Shown: positions 1 to 8,797 of the stretch, piece by piece
How the letters are laid out: each line of letters opens with the position of its first letter
Numbering within the stretch: position 1 is the first letter of the stretch
NCBI RefSeq assembly: GCF_018598185.1
Contig: NZ_JAHESC010000051.1
Span: 1 to 55,749 of the forward strand
Source of the DNA: Dawidia soli
GTDB lineage: Bacteria; Bacteroidota; Bacteroidia; Cytophagales; Cyclobacteriaceae
Length of the DNA: 55,749 nucleotides
Reading direction: 5' to 3'
Notes under the pieces: generated by a model
The model's input: only the letters and a program-made list of their open reading frames with translations
Told to the model about the DNA's origin: nothing
Database searches by the model: none
Translations under genes and position numbers: made by a program

Positions 1-1
1 G

Positions 2-1009
2 CCTATGCCGCAAAAGCCCGCACCGTTCATCCGCCAGACATTTACCGAAAAGGACATCAATCCCTTTCTGCCACCCGCCGAGCAACAGGCCATTCGCGAA
101 CGCCTGCGCAAGCTTCACACCGGCCGCATGTTTACGCCACAGTCCAAAGAGGGCACCATTATCTTTCCCGGCCTGGATGGCGGCGGCGAATGGGGCGGAC
201 CCGCCGTGGACCCGACAACGGGCGTGCTGTACGTCAACGCCAACGAGATGCCATGGATCCTGCACATGCTCGACGCCGAAAAGACCGAAGCCGCGGAGAA
301 CTACGGCATTGCCGGCCAGCGCCTCTACCGGCAGCATTGTATGGCGTGCCATGGCACCGACCGTCAAGGCAGCGGCAATTATCCTTCGTTGCTGGAGGTG
401 AGCACGAAGTATACACCCCAGACCCTGGTGGAGTTTGTCAACACCGGGCGCCGCATGATGCCGGGCTTTCAGCACCTCAGCACGGAAGAGAAGAATGCCA
501 TCGCCGTATATATCCTCAACCTGAAAGAACGGCAGGAGGAGCCCTATGAGAAACAGCTGTCGCCGGCGGAGAAGTTTCGGAAGCTGCCCTATAACATTTC
601 GGGATACAACAAGTTTGTAACGGCAACGGGCCTGCCCGCCATCGCGCCGCCGTGGGGCACGCTGACGGCCATCGACCTGAATACCGGCGAGCATGTCTGG
701 AAGAAAGTGCTGGGAGAAGATGAAAGGATGAAGGCCCTGGGCGCTTCGATCACAGGAACCGAAAACTACGGCGGCCCCGTGGTAACGCAGGGCGGATTGT
801 TGTTTATCGCTGCGACAAAAGACGGCAGGCTCCGCGCCTTTCACAAACGCACGGGTGCACTGTTATGGGAAGCTCCCTTACCGGCGCCCGGCTTTGCCAC
901 ACCGGCCACATACGAGGTCAACGGAAAGCAGTATATCGTGATCGCCTGCGGCGGCGGAAAGCTCGGCACAACGTCCGCCGACTCCTATGTAGCGTTCGCG
1001 CTGCCTTAG
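2..1009 (+). CDS. PQQ-dependent dehydrogenase with inserted cytochrome c domain (3' part)
   Basis: Only the C-terminal part is present: the frame is open to the left edge, so the ATG at 5 is probably internal. Family members are periplasmic beta-propeller quinoprotein dehydrogenases that oxidise sugars or alcohols with PQQ and pass electrons to a c-type heme. Counting from the ATG at 5, a propeller strand with GGGEWGGPAVDP (about 59-70) is followed by a class I cytochrome c insert with heme motif CMACH (112-116) and likely axial Met in MMPGF (151-155). Further propeller blades follow, such as LTAIDLNTGEHVW and LRAFHKRTGALLW. Placement of the heme domain inside the propeller is typical of Bacteroidota glucose-dehydrogenase-like members. 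The substrate cannot be told. The stop overlaps the stop of the convergent gene by three bases. Confidence 0.85.
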   Translation, partial: PMPQKPAPFIRQTFTEKDINPFLPPAEQQAIRERLRKLHTGRMFTPQSKEGTIIFPGLDGGGEWGGPAVDPTTGVLYVNANEMPWILHMLDAEKTEAAENYGIAGQRLYRQHCMACHGTDRQGSGNYPSLLEVSTKYTPQTLVEFVNTGRRMMPGFQHLSTEEKNAIAVYILNLKERQEEPYEKQLSPAEKFRKLPYNISGYNKFVTATGLPAIAPPWGTLTAIDLNTGEHVWKKVLGEDERMKALGASITGTENYGGPVVTQGGLLFIAATKDGRLRAFHKRTGALLWEAPLPAPGFATPATYEVNGKQYIVIACGGGKLGTTSADSYVAFALP

Positions 1010-1836
1010 TCTCCACCGCCACCGCATCCGCTGCAGCCACTTGAACAGCCGCTATCGCCGGAACATCCGCTATCGCCGGAGCTATCGCTGTCACCCCAGT
1101 CGCCGCCGGATTCATGGCTGTCGTGGTGATGGCCACCACTATCATGACGGTCACCATCGTAGAAATAGAAGGGCATGGTGGTCATTATGGCGTGATCGTC
1201 GTAGAGGATGGGGGCGGCCTGCTCAAATGCCGTGTCGAACTCTTTTAACAGCTCCAGTTCAATGCCCTGGAGCAGGAAGATATTTCCACCCAGTGCACGG
1301 AGAATCTCCGTGGCTTTCTGCTTGTCCGTTTTTAAGATAGTGGGAAGCGTCGCCTCCAGTTCCTGTATTTCCGTCGCCAGTTGATGTCGCTGGACAAAAC
1401 CAAGTGACGTGTGGCGGAAGCTGCCCGCAAGCCAGTTCGTAAAAGGAACTTCAAAGAAACCGCCAAGCCGTGGGGATTGCATAACCGTTTTGCGGTAACG
1501 TTTATCCGAGAAGGCATTGTTCCGGGCAACTTTAATCATGTTTTTAAAGAGTACCTGTATACCCGGGCTTTTTAAAAAGATCTCCAGGAAGACGTGTTCA
1601 TGTTCGCGTCTGGAATAATCCGCAAAATTCTGTCCGGCATGTACATACTTCTGTCCGGCATATGCATCCAATGTTTGTATGGGATCGTCGTTTTGCCCCT
1701 CCTGTGCGAGGTGCAGCCTGAGGACCTGTTTTACCAGCAGATCGACGAAGGTATACTTCAGCAATACCTGTAATGAAGCCTTTGACCCATCCTTTAGCAG
1801 AATCACCTCAGCAGGTGTGAGTTGAGATAAGATCAT
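1006..1836 (-). CDS. Hypothetical protein with Gly/Ser/Asp/His/Cys-rich tail
   Basis: A 276-aa protein. Residues 1 to about 220 look alpha-helical and soluble. From about 225 on, the sequence becomes low-complexity: an HDSGGHHHDSHESGGD stretch, repeated GDSGCS units and a GCSGCGGGGD end. The tail resembles the Cys/Gly-rich end of proteins carrying the TIGR04222 domain of unknown function, although I see no clear membrane span here. The His/Asp/Cys content suggests metal binding (inference). Its start overlaps the stop of the upstream gene (ATGA type), so the two are translationally coupled. In the DNA the tail contains two copies of ccgctatcgccgga with an 18-bp period (1049-1062 and 1067-1080). 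Function unknown. Confidence 0.7.
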   Translation of the reverse strand: MILSQLTPAEVILLKDGSKASLQVLLKYTFVDLLVKQVLRLHLAQEGQNDDPIQTLDAYAGQKYVHAGQNFADYSRREHEHVFLEIFLKSPGIQVLFKNMIKVARNNAFSDKRYRKTVMQSPRLGGFFEVPFTNWLAGSFRHTSLGFVQRHQLATEIQELEATLPTILKTDKQKATEILRALGGNIFLLQGIELELLKEFDTAFEQAAPILYDDHAIMTTMPFYFYDGDRHDSGGHHHDSHESGGDWGDSDSSGDSGCSGDSGCSSGCSGCGGGGD

Positions 1837-2321
1837 AAATATGGTTTTTTGATGATCCAGTGTTTTTGAATATCAACGCGTTGGAAGTTCGTGGCCTTGA
1901 ATCGGACCGCCGCCGTCGGCCAGAGATCTGCGGGCGGTTCCATCTGAAACATATCGCGGTAACATTGCAGCGTGTCGTTATACCAGGCGGTAAACTGATC
2001 GCGTTGTGAGGCGCCACCCGTTGTAGGCCCGTGGTGTATTTCTTTCTGTAAGACCACGGCACAGAACTCTTTCCAATACGATCGTGTGTAGAGCAGATGC
2101 AGGTGCCATACCTGGTCTACTTCGTCGGAGGGTGTGAGCGGACTGTCGGTTGTGGCGACCAGGAACATAAACTTTTTATACTCTTCCACGGCCCGCAAGG
2201 CAAAGGTCTTTGACCAGCCGTTCTCCCGGGCCAGGCGATCACTAAAGGGCAACGCAGAAGCGTGATCATCCAATTCGAACTGCTGAATAACGGCCCAACG
2301 TTGACGTTCTGCTTCGGTCAT
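1833..2321 (-). CDS. GRDP-like (glycine-rich domain-containing) hypothetical protein
   Basis: A 162-aa soluble protein. Its centre carries the segment SDEVDQVWHLHLLYTRSYW (about residues 64-82), characteristic of the GRDP-like family (PF07173) known from plants and bacteria, with a second WH-type stretch after it. The biochemical role of the family is unknown. It overlaps by four bases the next gene, whose Cys/Gly-rich tail is often found in the same polypeptide or operon as this domain, so the pair probably works together. The ATG at 2321 is the only sensible start. The gap to the permease end upstream (2322-2447) holds a perfect 14-bp palindrome GCCTCCCGGGAGGC at 2433-2446 without a T-tract. 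Confidence 0.7.
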   Translation of the reverse strand: MTEAERQRWAVIQQFELDDHASALPFSDRLARENGWSKTFALRAVEEYKKFMFLVATTDSPLTPSDEVDQVWHLHLLYTRSYWKEFCAVVLQKEIHHGPTTGGASQRDQFTAWYNDTLQCYRDMFQMEPPADLWPTAAVRFKATNFQRVDIQKHWIIKKPYL

Positions 2322-2447
2322 AAAGGCGTATGAAAGCTTCGTAAAGCTAGCAATTTTTCAAAGGACGATAGGATGTTAAAAAAGCGATCTCTGGCGAATG
2401 GTACGCGAGAACGAATGCAGCCACCGGAGACTGCCTCCCGGGAGGCC

Positions 2448-5039
2448 CTACTCCGACCGCAAACTATTCACCGGTTTGGCCAGCGACGCCCGGATCGCCT
2501 GGTAGCTTACCGTAGTCAGCGTCAGCGCCATCACACCCAGTGCAGCGGCCGTGAACGTGGTCCACGAAAGCGTGATGCGGTACGGGAACTGTTGCAGCCA
2601 ATCGTACATATAGTATACCGACAGCGGAAGGGCCAGGAACCACGAGATGACCACCAGCACGATAAATTCCTTCGACAGCAAATGCCAGAGATTTGCAACG
2701 CTAGCACCCAGCACTTTGCGAATGCCGATCTCTTTCGTGCGGCGCTCGGCGACAAACGACGACAGGCCGAAAAGCCCGAGGCACGAGATAAAGATGGCCA
2801 GGCCGGCAAATATACCCGCCAGCGTACCTACCCGCTGCTCCGCGTCCAGCTGGTCGGCATAAAGGTCGTCTACGAAGCGATAGTCGAACGGAGCCGACGG
2901 GTTATACTTGTTGAAGACCGGGGCGATCTTGGCCAGGGCTTCCTGTACGGGTACGTCGGGGTTGAGGCGGATCGTGATCGTGCCCATCCAGCCACGCATG
3001 AAAAAGATACACGGCTTCAGGGGCTCGTAGGGTGTTTGTGTTACCATGTTGTCTACGACACCGATGATGGTATACTCGCGGTCGCCGTGTTTGACGACCT
3101 CGCCGACCGGCGAGGGTTGTAAGTTCATGATCTCCGCCGCGCGGACGTTGACAATGGCAGCAGACGAGTCCGAGGGTATCTCGCGCGAGAAGTCGCGGCC
3201 TTCCCTGACCTTCCATTGTAGGGTCTCGCCAAATTCGGGACTGATCGTAACATTGAAGAAAAACTCCACCAGGTCGGGATCTTTTCCACGCCACTCGATG
3301 CCGGTGTTGTTGCCAAAGCGGGCGGCCGTCTGCGACGACTGTGCCAGATTCACGACGACACCCGTCTGCAACAGCTCGTGCCGCACGACGTCAAGCTGCT
3401 TCTGCAGCGCCTCGGTGCTGATCGGCACGGAGATCAACCCCTGACGATTATATCCCGCCGGACGATCCTTCGTAAATTGTATCTGCTGAAAGACAATGAC
3501 CGTCCCGATGATCAACGTAATGGATACCGTAAACTGCACGACAACCAACACCCGCCGCGGCAGCGATGCCAAACGGCCGGCATTGAAAGTGCCCTTCAGC
3601 ACCTTGACAGGCCTGAACGACGACAAGTAAAACGCAGGATAACTCCCTGCCAGCACACCTGTAAGCAACGTAAAGCCTAGTGTTATGCACCAAAAATTGA
3701 TGTCGCTCCACGGCAGTGCGATCCGCTTGCCGGCCAGGGTATTAAAGAGCGGCAACGACAGTTGCGTAAGCATCAACGCCACCAGCAGCGCGCAGAATGC
3801 TGTCACGACCGATTCGGTCAGGAACTGGCTGATGAGCTGTCGCCGCACCGAGCCTATCGTTTTACGGATGCCTACTTCCTTGGAGCGTTTCTCGCTTCGC
3901 GCGGTAGACAGGTTCATGAAGTTGATGCATGCCAGCAGCAGCACAAACACACCGATCGTACCAAAGAGCCACACAAACTCGATCGCCCCACCGTCTTGCG
4001 CGCCGCTTTCGCTAAACTCGCCGTACAGGTGCATGCGCTCCATGGGGTAAAGCATGATCTCTTCCTGCCAGTAGGGAATGTGGGCAGTCGGAATGGTCTT
4101 GATCTGTTCGTTCAGCTGTGCAGCGTCCACGCCGTCCGCCAGTTGTATGACCAGCGAGCAGACGTGATTGTCCCATTCCGTCACGCCGGTGATCCAGTTG
4201 TGTTTATTTTCCCATGGCAGCATCAACCGCGTGGCGCCAAACGATGTGTTGCCCGGAAGGTCCTGGTATACACCGCCGATCGTCAGCTCCTGGTTGTCGT
4301 CCAGGCGCAGAAATTTGCCTACGGGATTGGCGTCGCCATACAACGCCTGGGCCAGGGAGCGGCTGATCAGCATCGTAGACGGGTCGCGCAAGGCCTGGCG
4401 GCTACCATGCAACATTTCCAGGGTCAGCATCTCGGGCAGCGAAGCTTCCGCCCAAATGCCCTGGCTGACGAGCTTCTTGTCACCATCGGCTACAATGTGA
4501 TCGACGTTCCAGCCATACAGCGCCACGGCCTCGACCTTGTCGCGATAGTCGGTACGCAACGGTCCCGATACATTCGGAGCGATGACCATCCCGGTATAGG
4601 TCTTTCCCTTGTTGGTCTGCCGCATCATGACCTGCATGAGGCGTTCGTGATTCGCAAAGTGGTGATCGAATGAAAGCTCGTCGGCCACCCACAACCCGAT
4701 CAGCATCGCCACCGCGATGCCCACGGCCAAACCCGAGATGTTAATAAAAGAATAGCCGCGGCCCTTTACCAGGTTGCGCCACGCCAGCGTCATATTGATC
4801 TTCCACATATAGCCAGGAGTTAGAGTTCGTTGTAAGGTGAGCGGCCGGACGATCCCCGGCCGGAAAAGCAATAGCACGTCGATCATGAACTGCCGCGAGG
4901 CACGACGCGCCCCCTGCTGCACCACCCGTTCGTGGTATACCTCCATCAGGTCGCCTTCGATATGGCGAAGCAACTGCGGGTCGCAGTACCAGCGAAAGAA
5001 GCGCAGAAAGAGATGCGGCGGCCGGGGCGTAGCGTTCAT
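2448..5039 (-). CDS. FtsX/MacB-type ABC permease with N-terminal permease-prefix domain
   Basis: An 863-aa protein when started at the ATG at 5039, four bases after the padR stop; the longer open frame upstream runs back over padR and is not used. Residues 1-85 form a soluble prefix (LRFFRWYCDPQLLRHIEGDL, then MEVYHERVVQQG) seen in PadR-linked permeases. Two MacB_PCD/FtsX modules follow. Each has an N-terminal membrane helix and a periplasmic domain, with signatures RSEKRSKEVGIRKTIGS in the first and AERRTKEIGIRKVLGAS in the second. Such duplicated permeases usually work with a separate ATPase in peptide, antibiotic or lipoprotein export, but no ATPase gene lies nearby. The operon with padR suggests control by an inducer. 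The substrate is unknown. Confidence 0.9.
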   Translation of the reverse strand: MNATPRPPHLFLRFFRWYCDPQLLRHIEGDLMEVYHERVVQQGARRASRQFMIDVLLLFRPGIVRPLTLQRTLTPGYMWKINMTLAWRNLVKGRGYSFINISGLAVGIAVAMLIGLWVADELSFDHHFANHERLMQVMMRQTNKGKTYTGMVIAPNVSGPLRTDYRDKVEAVALYGWNVDHIVADGDKKLVSQGIWAEASLPEMLTLEMLHGSRQALRDPSTMLISRSLAQALYGDANPVGKFLRLDDNQELTIGGVYQDLPGNTSFGATRLMLPWENKHNWITGVTEWDNHVCSLVIQLADGVDAAQLNEQIKTIPTAHIPYWQEEIMLYPMERMHLYGEFSESGAQDGGAIEFVWLFGTIGVFVLLLACINFMNLSTARSEKRSKEVGIRKTIGSVRRQLISQFLTESVVTAFCALLVALMLTQLSLPLFNTLAGKRIALPWSDINFWCITLGFTLLTGVLAGSYPAFYLSSFRPVKVLKGTFNAGRLASLPRRVLVVVQFTVSITLIIGTVIVFQQIQFTKDRPAGYNRQGLISVPISTEALQKQLDVVRHELLQTGVVVNLAQSSQTAARFGNNTGIEWRGKDPDLVEFFFNVTISPEFGETLQWKVREGRDFSREIPSDSSAAIVNVRAAEIMNLQPSPVGEVVKHGDREYTIIGVVDNMVTQTPYEPLKPCIFFMRGWMGTITIRLNPDVPVQEALAKIAPVFNKYNPSAPFDYRFVDDLYADQLDAEQRVGTLAGIFAGLAIFISCLGLFGLSSFVAERRTKEIGIRKVLGASVANLWHLLSKEFIVLVVISWFLALPLSVYYMYDWLQQFPYRITLSWTTFTAAALGVMALTLTTVSYQAIRASLAKPVNSLRSE

Positions 5040-5043
5040 AGTA

Positions 5044-5379
5044 CTAGCCCGAAATTTTGAAGGCGATCTTCGGAATGGCATTCCAAAGCTCTTCGCGCGT
5101 GCTGCGCGTATATTCCATCGCCCGTTTGCCCAGGGCGGTGATCTGCAAATACTTCTTCGGACGACCCGCCCGCTCTTCGGTTGCCTCACCATCAAACGAA
5201 CGCAGGTAGCCCTTGTCTTCCAGCCGCTTCAGGGCCGTATGCAACGCCCCCATGCTCACCTTGCGGGAAAGCCGGGTCTCGATCTCCTTCTTGATGGACA
5301 CGCCGTAAGCCTCGTTGTACAGAACACCCACGGTCAGCATGACGATCTCTTCAAACTCGCCCAGCTGGTATTTCTTCAT
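5044..5379 (-). CDS. PadR-family transcriptional regulator
   Basis: A 111-aa winged-helix protein of the PadR family: LGEFEEIVMLTVGVLYNEAYG at the start, then the VSMGALHTALKRLEDKGYL recognition segment and the wing with RAGRPKKYLQITALGKRAM. Members are usually repressors released by small phenolic or hydrophobic compounds. It is the first gene of a two-gene operon, with only four bases between it and the permease. It is therefore the likely repressor of that permease and of itself. A TACGTTTA stretch (5398-5405 read on the minus strand), one mismatch from the Bacteroidota -7 consensus, lies about 20 bases upstream of the start and could be its promoter; the adjoining ataattat is a short palindrome. 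Confidence 0.92.
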   Translation of the reverse strand: MKKYQLGEFEEIVMLTVGVLYNEAYGVSIKKEIETRLSRKVSMGALHTALKRLEDKGYLRSFDGEATEERAGRPKKYLQITALGKRAMEYTRSTREELWNAIPKIAFKISG

Positions 5380-5532
5380 GGCGACAGAATTATTTCCTAA
5401 ACGTAGAATAATTATTGTGCCAGAATGATAAACACGCGCAGCATCCCAAAAACAGCACTACTCGCCCCTGCGTTCACCCTGCAATGGTCGATAACGAACA
5501 ATCACCGGACGGTTTTCAGGTCTGGGCGCCTT

Positions 5533-6717
5533 CTATCGGATCCAGTGATGGGTGACATAACCTACTGTAACGTGGAATCCATTTTGAGAAACCATCGCAC
5601 GCTCCGTAGTGCTGCACGAAATAGTATAATGGCGGGCATACGTCTGACCATCCTGGATCGGGTAATCCTTCGTCACGTAGGTATACATAAAAGGTTGCTG
5701 TACGGCATCTCCTGATCCAGGTTGCTGACTTGTCTGGTGCACAGTTTCAATCTGCCGGCGTGTTGCAACAGGAGGCAATCCCGATGGATCAGGACCGGCA
5801 TCGGATCCCTCCACCTGTGCAGGCGGTTTGACTTCGTTATTTTTCATTACCGCATCCATATGATCCGGTTCGTTATCCTCTCCCGCTATTCCTTCATTCG
5901 ATACGCCGGCCCGGCCTGGTTCGATACCCAGGATCTTCGCCGCCCCGGCGCGCTTTACCTGCTGCACTTCGCCATCGTCCAATGCAGCTCCAAAACAGAT
6001 CCCTACCGTGAGCATCAGGCTATACCGCGCGTCCGGCGGCATCTGCGGCAACGCCACGTTCAACGTCGTCGCCGGCGATCCTTTCACCGCGGCATACCAC
6101 GCCGATGATGCATGGCTGCATCCATACCGTTGCGTGTACCACGACGGCGGCTCGAACTTGTTGGTATAGGGATTGAATGCAAAGTCCGGTACAACGCCCA
6201 CGGTGATCATGATGCTGAACTTAGCGTGTTTGTTGTTCGGAAAGAAGTTGATATCGCGTATCAACGCCGGTATCGCTACGTTGGCCGTACCGTTTTCCAC
6301 ATCGATCGACCAGGTAAGCGTACTGCGCACCATGGCATCAAATGTCGTATATTTATTGAGCTGAAAACCTTCCAGCAGCTTGGGGTGTTTGGAGAGCTCG
6401 ATGGCCCGCCGACCGAGCGCGCTGGTAGCGTCCTGTTTCTGAATGAGCTTGAGCGATTTGTTGATGAAGCCGCTGAAATTATAGTCGGCCAGTGCCTTCA
6501 TGGGATGCAGCATGTGCCGCACCTCCTTGCCCATTTTTGAGCAGCCGCCAAATTCACTCATATAGAGCCTCGGCACGGCAAATTTTGGCGATTTTTTGAT
6601 AGTTTCCTTATTGGCACCGCCCTTGCGCCGAACAACGATCTTGTCGCTGCCTTGCATACGGTAAAAGGAAAGATCACCGAGACTGCCGGTGAATTGCAGT
6701 TCTTCCAAGAATGCCAT
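5533..6717 (-). CDS. Hypothetical protein, Bacteroidota-type
   Basis: A 394-aa protein, starting at the ATG at 6717 (MAFLEELQFTGSLGDLSFYR). The extra 28 codons upstream have no coding character. The N-terminus, including a KIVVRRKGGANKE segment, is of a kind I recall from uncharacterised Bacteroidota proteins; no catalytic motif is recognisable. The middle (about 130-260) looks beta-rich, with repeated FSIMITVGVV / YSLMLTVGIC strands that may mark a duplicated beta-sandwich. Residues about 270-340 are Pro/Gly/Asp-rich and probably disordered. The C-terminal 50 residues return to beta structure and contain another HVTVGYV strand. No signal peptide. It sits alone on its strand, so no partner can be suggested. 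Confidence 0.65.
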   Translation of the reverse strand: MAFLEELQFTGSLGDLSFYRMQGSDKIVVRRKGGANKETIKKSPKFAVPRLYMSEFGGCSKMGKEVRHMLHPMKALADYNFSGFINKSLKLIQKQDATSALGRRAIELSKHPKLLEGFQLNKYTTFDAMVRSTLTWSIDVENGTANVAIPALIRDINFFPNNKHAKFSIMITVGVVPDFAFNPYTNKFEPPSWYTQRYGCSHASSAWYAAVKGSPATTLNVALPQMPPDARYSLMLTVGICFGAALDDGEVQQVKRAGAAKILGIEPGRAGVSNEGIAGEDNEPDHMDAVMKNNEVKPPAQVEGSDAGPDPSGLPPVATRRQIETVHQTSQQPGSGDAVQQPFMYTYVTKDYPIQDGQTYARHYTISCSTTERAMVSQNGFHVTVGYVTHHWIR

Positions 6718-6856
6718 AATAATAGAGTTATGTTGGTTAACGAAATAACTAGCTAACGCCGTCAGGGTCACAACGACTTCAGGCCATACTTCTACGAACA
6801 ATATAGCAACTTCTAATAATATTAAGACATAAAGTTCAGAACATTAATTTTTATAC

Positions 6857-6926
6857 TATAGATAACCCAGACCTATAAAGGTCTGGGTATAGTCTGGTGT
6901 ATGAGCGCCTTATTACTGGGTTATCT
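6857..6926. repeat. Two mutually exclusive inverted repeats in the intergenic region 6718-7089
   Basis: A perfect 10-bp hairpin (6865-6874 with 6879-6888, loop ATAA) is formed around the bases ACCCAGACCT. Its left arm also matches the stretch at 6917-6926: gataacccag (6861-6870) pairs perfectly with ctgggttatc. Both structures cannot form at once. Neither stem is followed by a strong T-tract on either strand. The element lies after the sulfatase and before the 394-aa gene, both on the minus strand, so it could be a weak terminator, an attenuator or a protein-binding repeat. Nothing else is visible in the remaining 372 bp except AT-rich sequence next to the element. Confidence 0.5.
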
Positions 6927-7089
6927 CTATGATATATAAGAATTTGGCATAGCGTTAAGATAACGTTGTGTATGGATTGTGGATGATTGCTTCTATCCGG
7001 GGATAGGCCGGAAAGGAACGAGTGGTCTTTTCCGACCCGCGCCGCCTCTCTACCCCTGAATTTACGATAAATCCGGCGCGACCAGCTCT

Positions 7090-8652
7090 CTACCGGGCTT
7101 TCTGACCCGCCACGATCGCGTCCAGTGCACGCTGCATCCGGCCGGCCTGCTCGGGCAGTTTCCCGGCTAAATTTTGCTTTTCGCCCGGGTCGTGCTCCAG
7201 ATCATAGAGCTGACCGGTGTTGGACAGGCCGTGCTCGATCTTTTTGTTGTCCATCCAGGTGGGCATCGGGCCGTTGAAGGGTTGGATATATTTCCACCGG
7301 CCTTCGCGTACCGATAGTGTAAACGACTCTTCGATCATCACCCGGCGGCCGGTGGTATCCTGACCCAGCCAGGCGTTCAGGTGATCTTCGCTGTCGATGT
7401 TTTGTACGGATGGCGCGTGCACCAACGCGGCCAGCGATGCCAGCAGGTCTACCTGCGTGAGCAACGCGTGGGATACACGGTGTTTGACCTGCGCGGGCCA
7501 CCACACAATGGTCGGCACCCGTGTGCCGGCTTCGTAGGCGGAGTATTTTCCGCCGCGGAAGGCGCCGCCCGGAACGTGGTTGCCGATGCGTTGTACGGCC
7601 TGATCTTCATACCCGTCGTCCAGCACCGGACCGTTGTCGCTGGTAAAGACGATGAGCGTATTGTCGGCCAGGCCTTTTTGTTTGAGGGCGGCTACGATCT
7701 GTCCCACGACCCAGTCGACCTGGGCGATGGCGTCGCCGCGGGGGCCGAGCGTGCTCTTGCCCACAAAGTCGGCGTGGGGCATGCGCGGCACGTGTATGTC
7801 GTGGAACGAATAAAACAAGAAGAAGGGTTTGTCGCGTGCGCCGTCGATAAAGGCGAGGGCCTTCTCGTTAAATACATGCGGAAAGTCTTCGTCTACCCAA
7901 TGTGCGCGGCGGCCGCCTTTCATAAAGCCGATGCGGCTCACGCCGTTTACGACGGTGTTGCTATGCTGCGGGTCGGCCTTCATCTTGAGTGAATCGGAGT
8001 GGACGGGTTCGGTCTCTTCCAGCGGTTGCTGATAGTTGACGGTAATGGGGTCGGCGGGATCGAGGTTTACGACGTTGCCGTTTTCGACGTATACGGTCGG
8101 AACGCGGTCGCCGGTGGCGGGCAACAGGAACGAGTAGTCAAAGCCCACTTCGTTGGCGCCGGGGGCGATGTGGTGGTTCCAGTCGATTTTGCCGCGGCCC
8201 CGCCCCAGGTGCCACTTGCCTACGACGGCCGTGGTATAGCCTGCCTCGCGGAGCATGCCGGGCAGCGTCTGGTGCGCGGTGTCGATCAGGAGGGGTGCGT
8301 CGCCGGGCAGGATGGCGGCTTTATTACGGAAGGCATACCGGCCGGTGAGCAACGAATAACGCGAGGGTGTGCACGTGGCCGCGCCGCAGTGGGCGTCGGT
8401 AAAGCGCACGCCCTGTCGTGCCAGCGTGTCGATGTGGGGTGTAGCGACACCGACCGCGCCGTAACAACCGACGTCGGCATAGCCCAGATCGTCTACATAA
8501 AAAACAATGATATTGGGTTTGGCGGCTGGCGGCGGTGTGGGCGATGCGCAGCCGGCGACCAGGGCGGTAAGCACGGCGAAGAACAGGACTGTGGTACGGC
8601 CGGTCGTGCGGGATAAAACGGATGTGTTCGAAGTAGTAGGACGTGTTTTCAT
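7090..8652 (-). CDS. Sulfatase (arylsulfatase A-like), predicted lipoprotein
   Basis: A 520-aa protein from the ATG at 8652, chosen because it places a lipoprotein signal directly at the N-terminus: a hydrophobic stretch followed by LVAGC (acylated Cys35). Metal-binding DD at 54-55 (FYVDDLGYAD) and the formylglycine signature CTPSR (94-98) are intact, so it should be an active type I sulfatase once matured. The family hydrolyses sulfate esters of polysaccharides, steroids or aryl compounds; no polysaccharide-utilisation genes flank it, so the substrate is open. The end QLYDLEHDPGEKQNLA is the usual C-terminal sulfatase segment. The lipid anchor puts it on the periplasmic or outer face of an envelope membrane. 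A matching formylglycine-generating enzyme is not in this window. Confidence 0.92.
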   Translation of the reverse strand: MKTRPTTSNTSVLSRTTGRTTVLFFAVLTALVAGCASPTPPPAAKPNIIVFYVDDLGYADVGCYGAVGVATPHIDTLARQGVRFTDAHCGAATCTPSRYSLLTGRYAFRNKAAILPGDAPLLIDTAHQTLPGMLREAGYTTAVVGKWHLGRGRGKIDWNHHIAPGANEVGFDYSFLLPATGDRVPTVYVENGNVVNLDPADPITVNYQQPLEETEPVHSDSLKMKADPQHSNTVVNGVSRIGFMKGGRRAHWVDEDFPHVFNEKALAFIDGARDKPFFLFYSFHDIHVPRMPHADFVGKSTLGPRGDAIAQVDWVVGQIVAALKQKGLADNTLIVFTSDNGPVLDDGYEDQAVQRIGNHVPGGAFRGGKYSAYEAGTRVPTIVWWPAQVKHRVSHALLTQVDLLASLAALVHAPSVQNIDSEDHLNAWLGQDTTGRRVMIEESFTLSVREGRWKYIQPFNGPMPTWMDNKKIEHGLSNTGQLYDLEHDPGEKQNLAGKLPEQAGRMQRALDAIVAGQKAR

Positions 8653-8797
8653 GCTGGAAAAAATCGAAGATACAAAAAGATGCTTATGTGCGAGGGTTTG
8701 TATGGCAGCGGCACATCTTCCCCCTGCGATAGTCGCTTTCACACCGCGCGAGGGCTGACCGTTCTTCGGAGCTTTGTTCTATACAAACGACACGACC

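Noticed and set aside
918-1340. Arg-rich or Ala/Val-rich open frames overlapping the Cys/Gly-tail gene
   Set aside because: Frames opposite or shifted to a repetitive, GC-rich coding tail; composition is an artefact of the repeat.
2433-2446. Perfect 14-bp palindrome GCCTCCCGGGAGGC as a terminator of the permease gene
   Set aside because: It touches the permease stop, but no T-tract follows on either strand; kept only as a remark.
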